From: Pseudoxanthomonas wuyuanensis
Lineage (GTDB): Bacteria > Pseudomonadota > Gammaproteobacteria > Xanthomonadales > Xanthomonadaceae
Reading direction: 5' to 3'
Assembly (NCBI RefSeq): GCF_900215535.1
Contig: NZ_OCND01000005.1
Location: 1-64,000, forward strand
DNA length: 64,000 nt
The notes beneath the pieces are model-generated. The model had not been told where the DNA came from. It did no database searches and worked only from the letters and a program-made list of their open reading frames with translations. A program made the position numbers and the translations under genes. Below are positions 63,096 to 64,000 of the stretch, one piece after another; the first letter of the stretch is position 1; the number at the start of each line of letters is the position of its first letter.

Positions 63096-63536
63096 TCAGG
63101 GGCGCAGCAGGAAGGTCACCGGCCCGTCATTGACCAGGCTGACCACCATATGGGCACCGAAACGGCCGGTTTCCACCCCTGGGGCATGTTTTTGCCGGCA
63201 GATCTCGAGCAGACGGTTGAAGCCGCGTTCAGCCTCGGCCGGCGCGGCCGCCGAGCTGAAACTGGGCCGCATGCCCGAGGCGGTGTCCGCAGCCAGGGTG
63301 AACTGGCTGACCAGCAACAGGCCGCCGCCGGTATCAGTCAAAGATCGATTCATCTTGCCGGCATCGTCGGCGAACACCCGGTAACCCAGCAGCCGCTGCG
63401 CCATCCGCTGGAACTGGGCCTCGCCGTCGCCGGGCTCCACCGCCACCAGCGCCAGCAGGCCGGGACCGATGGCGCCGATGGTCCGGTTGTCGACGGCCAC
63501 CGAAGCCTGGGTCACGCGTTGGATTAGGGCGAGCAT
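63096..63536 (-). CDS. dtd: D-aminoacyl-tRNA deacylase
   Basis: 146 residues, matching [23 protein letters not shown], the catalytic SQFTLA motif in [16 protein letters not shown], and [20 protein letters not shown] with the GxPVT-like cis-Pro motif (NDGPVTF). It removes D-amino acids from mischarged tRNAs. The start at 63536 is the family start; the in-frame extension upstream is made entirely of translated tandem repeats and is not coding. Confidence 0.95.
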   Translation of the reverse strand: MLALIQRVTQASVAVDNRTIGAIGPGLLALVAVEPGDGEAQFQRMAQRLLGYRVFADDAGKMNRSLTDTGGGLLLVSQFTLAADTASGMRPSFSSAAAPAEAERGFNRLLEICRQKHAPGVETGRFGAHMVVSLVNDGPVTFLLRP

Positions 63537-63540
63537 GGGG

Positions 63541-63590
63541 GAGTGAGGAGTGAGGAGTGAGGAGTGAGGAGTGAGGAGTGAGGAGTGAGG
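63541..63590. repeat. 7-bp tandem repeat upstream of dtd
   Basis: GAGTGAG repeated about seven times (the last unit imperfect, GAACGAG) directly before the dtd start codon. On the dtd strand it is a pyrimidine-rich CTCACTC tract occupying the 5' leader. Slippage could change leader length and translation. Confidence 0.9.
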
Positions 63591-63685
63591 AACGAGGAAC
63601 AGCATCGGGCTTTCGGTGCCGGCTGGGAAGGCCAGGCAACCCAGCGCAAGAGCCCGCTGCGGATTTGGCGGCTAGACTTGATGGC

Positions 63686-64000
63686 ATGAATCCGAAATTT
63701 CTTGCTGCCCTGCTCTACCGTTGCGTGTGGCTGGTCGGCCGTCTGCCCTGGTCCTGGCTCAACCGGTTGGGGGATGGGCTGGCCTGGCTGTGGCGCCGCC
63801 GCGATGCCCGCGAAAGCCGGGTGGCGCGGCGCAACCTGCAGATCGTCTACCCGGAATGGTTGCCCAGCCAGCGCGAGGATCTGCACCGCGCCATCCTGCG
63901 TACCACCGCGCAGCAGGCGCTGGAAACGCTGCGTTTCTGGACCCGGCCGCCGGCCGAAAACCTGGCCCGCCTGCGCGAACGCCACGGCGAGGCGCTGTAC
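63686..64000 (+). CDS. LpxL/HtrB-family lipid A acyltransferase, 5' part
   Basis: The first 105 codons reach the window edge: MNPKFLAALLYRCVWLVGRL, then RESRVARRNLQIVYPEW and the helical TTAQQALETLRFWTRP. These match the N-terminus of late lipid A acyltransferases, with a membrane anchor followed by the region before the HxxxxD active site, which lies outside the window. It would add a fatty acid to lipid A on the cytoplasmic face of the inner membrane. Divergent from dtd. Confidence 0.85.
   Translation, partial: MNPKFLAALLYRCVWLVGRLPWSWLNRLGDGLAWLWRRRDARESRVARRNLQIVYPEWLPSQREDLHRAILRTTAQQALETLRFWTRPPAENLARLRERHGEALY

Noticed and set aside
63541..63590. Short tandem repeat considered as a CRISPR array
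   Set aside because: Units are 7 bp and contiguous with no spacers; no cas genes are present. No CRISPR array was seen anywhere in the window.

Overview
The window comes from a high-GC gammaproteobacterium of the Xanthomonadaceae/Lysobacteraceae (Xanthomonas, Stenotrophomonas, Pseudoxanthomonas, Lysobacter group). The evidence is a Xanthomonas-type integron (intI beside attC sites carrying NNSFKP-type tails), a Tat-exported OpgD paired with OpgH, and a core block of tRNA-Ile(CAU), opgH-opgD, rpoD, dtd and an LpxL-type acyltransferase at the right end. The species cannot be fixed from the sequence alone.

Layout. 1-2.64 kb: the attI-proximal end of a chromosomal integron with three minus-strand cassettes and divergent intI. 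2.99-6.6 kb: a minus-strand operon of an amidohydrolase, a Het-C-like secreted protein and a secreted HExxH peptidase. 6.8-9.7 kb: a zinc-hook AAA ATPase resembling the RloC/PrrC anticodon nucleases, with a truncated AlbA/Schlafen-type partner. 10.1-29.2 kb: an electrophile/redox-stress block: LysR regulator, MexEF-OprN-like tripartite pump, two Old Yellow Enzymes, YghU and a second GST, an AhpD-like protein, glutathione reductase, a DsrE-like protein, an FMN split-barrel/ferredoxin-reductase pair, an alpha/beta hydrolase and two further LysR regulators. 29.4-30.3 kb: an orphan antitoxin-like gene and a truncated IS1182-type transposase.

30.3-56.9 kb is a mosaic island ending at a P4-type integrase beside tRNA-Ile(CAU). 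It holds an AlpA / inovirus-Gp2-like Rep / DUF3987 replication module; a lower-GC cargo operon (35.5-39.4 kb) encoding a SelO-like pseudokinase-fold protein, an HlyC-like acyltransferase without the family's catalytic histidine, a membrane-anchored protein and a secreted HExxH protein; small lipoproteins; XRE/RadC/DUF932 mobile-element genes; and a defence island (FRG-domain protein, membrane protein, nuclease-like protein, Gabija GajA-GajB, IetA-IetS). 56.9-64 kb is core genome.

The best candidate for an undescribed system is the SelO-like/HlyC-like operon. The pairing of an HlyC-type acyltransferase with a second modification protein recalls the MceI/MceJ (MchD/MchC) pairs of class IIb siderophore microcins, but no microcin, RTX toxin or siderophore gene is visible here. 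Other notable observations are an IetA with a C-terminal helix-turn-helix and repeated motifs in its promoter, a 26-bp palindromic repeat sitting between modules at the left, and a matched pair of hairpin elements flanking the cargo operon. All assignments come from reading the sequence; no database search was run.
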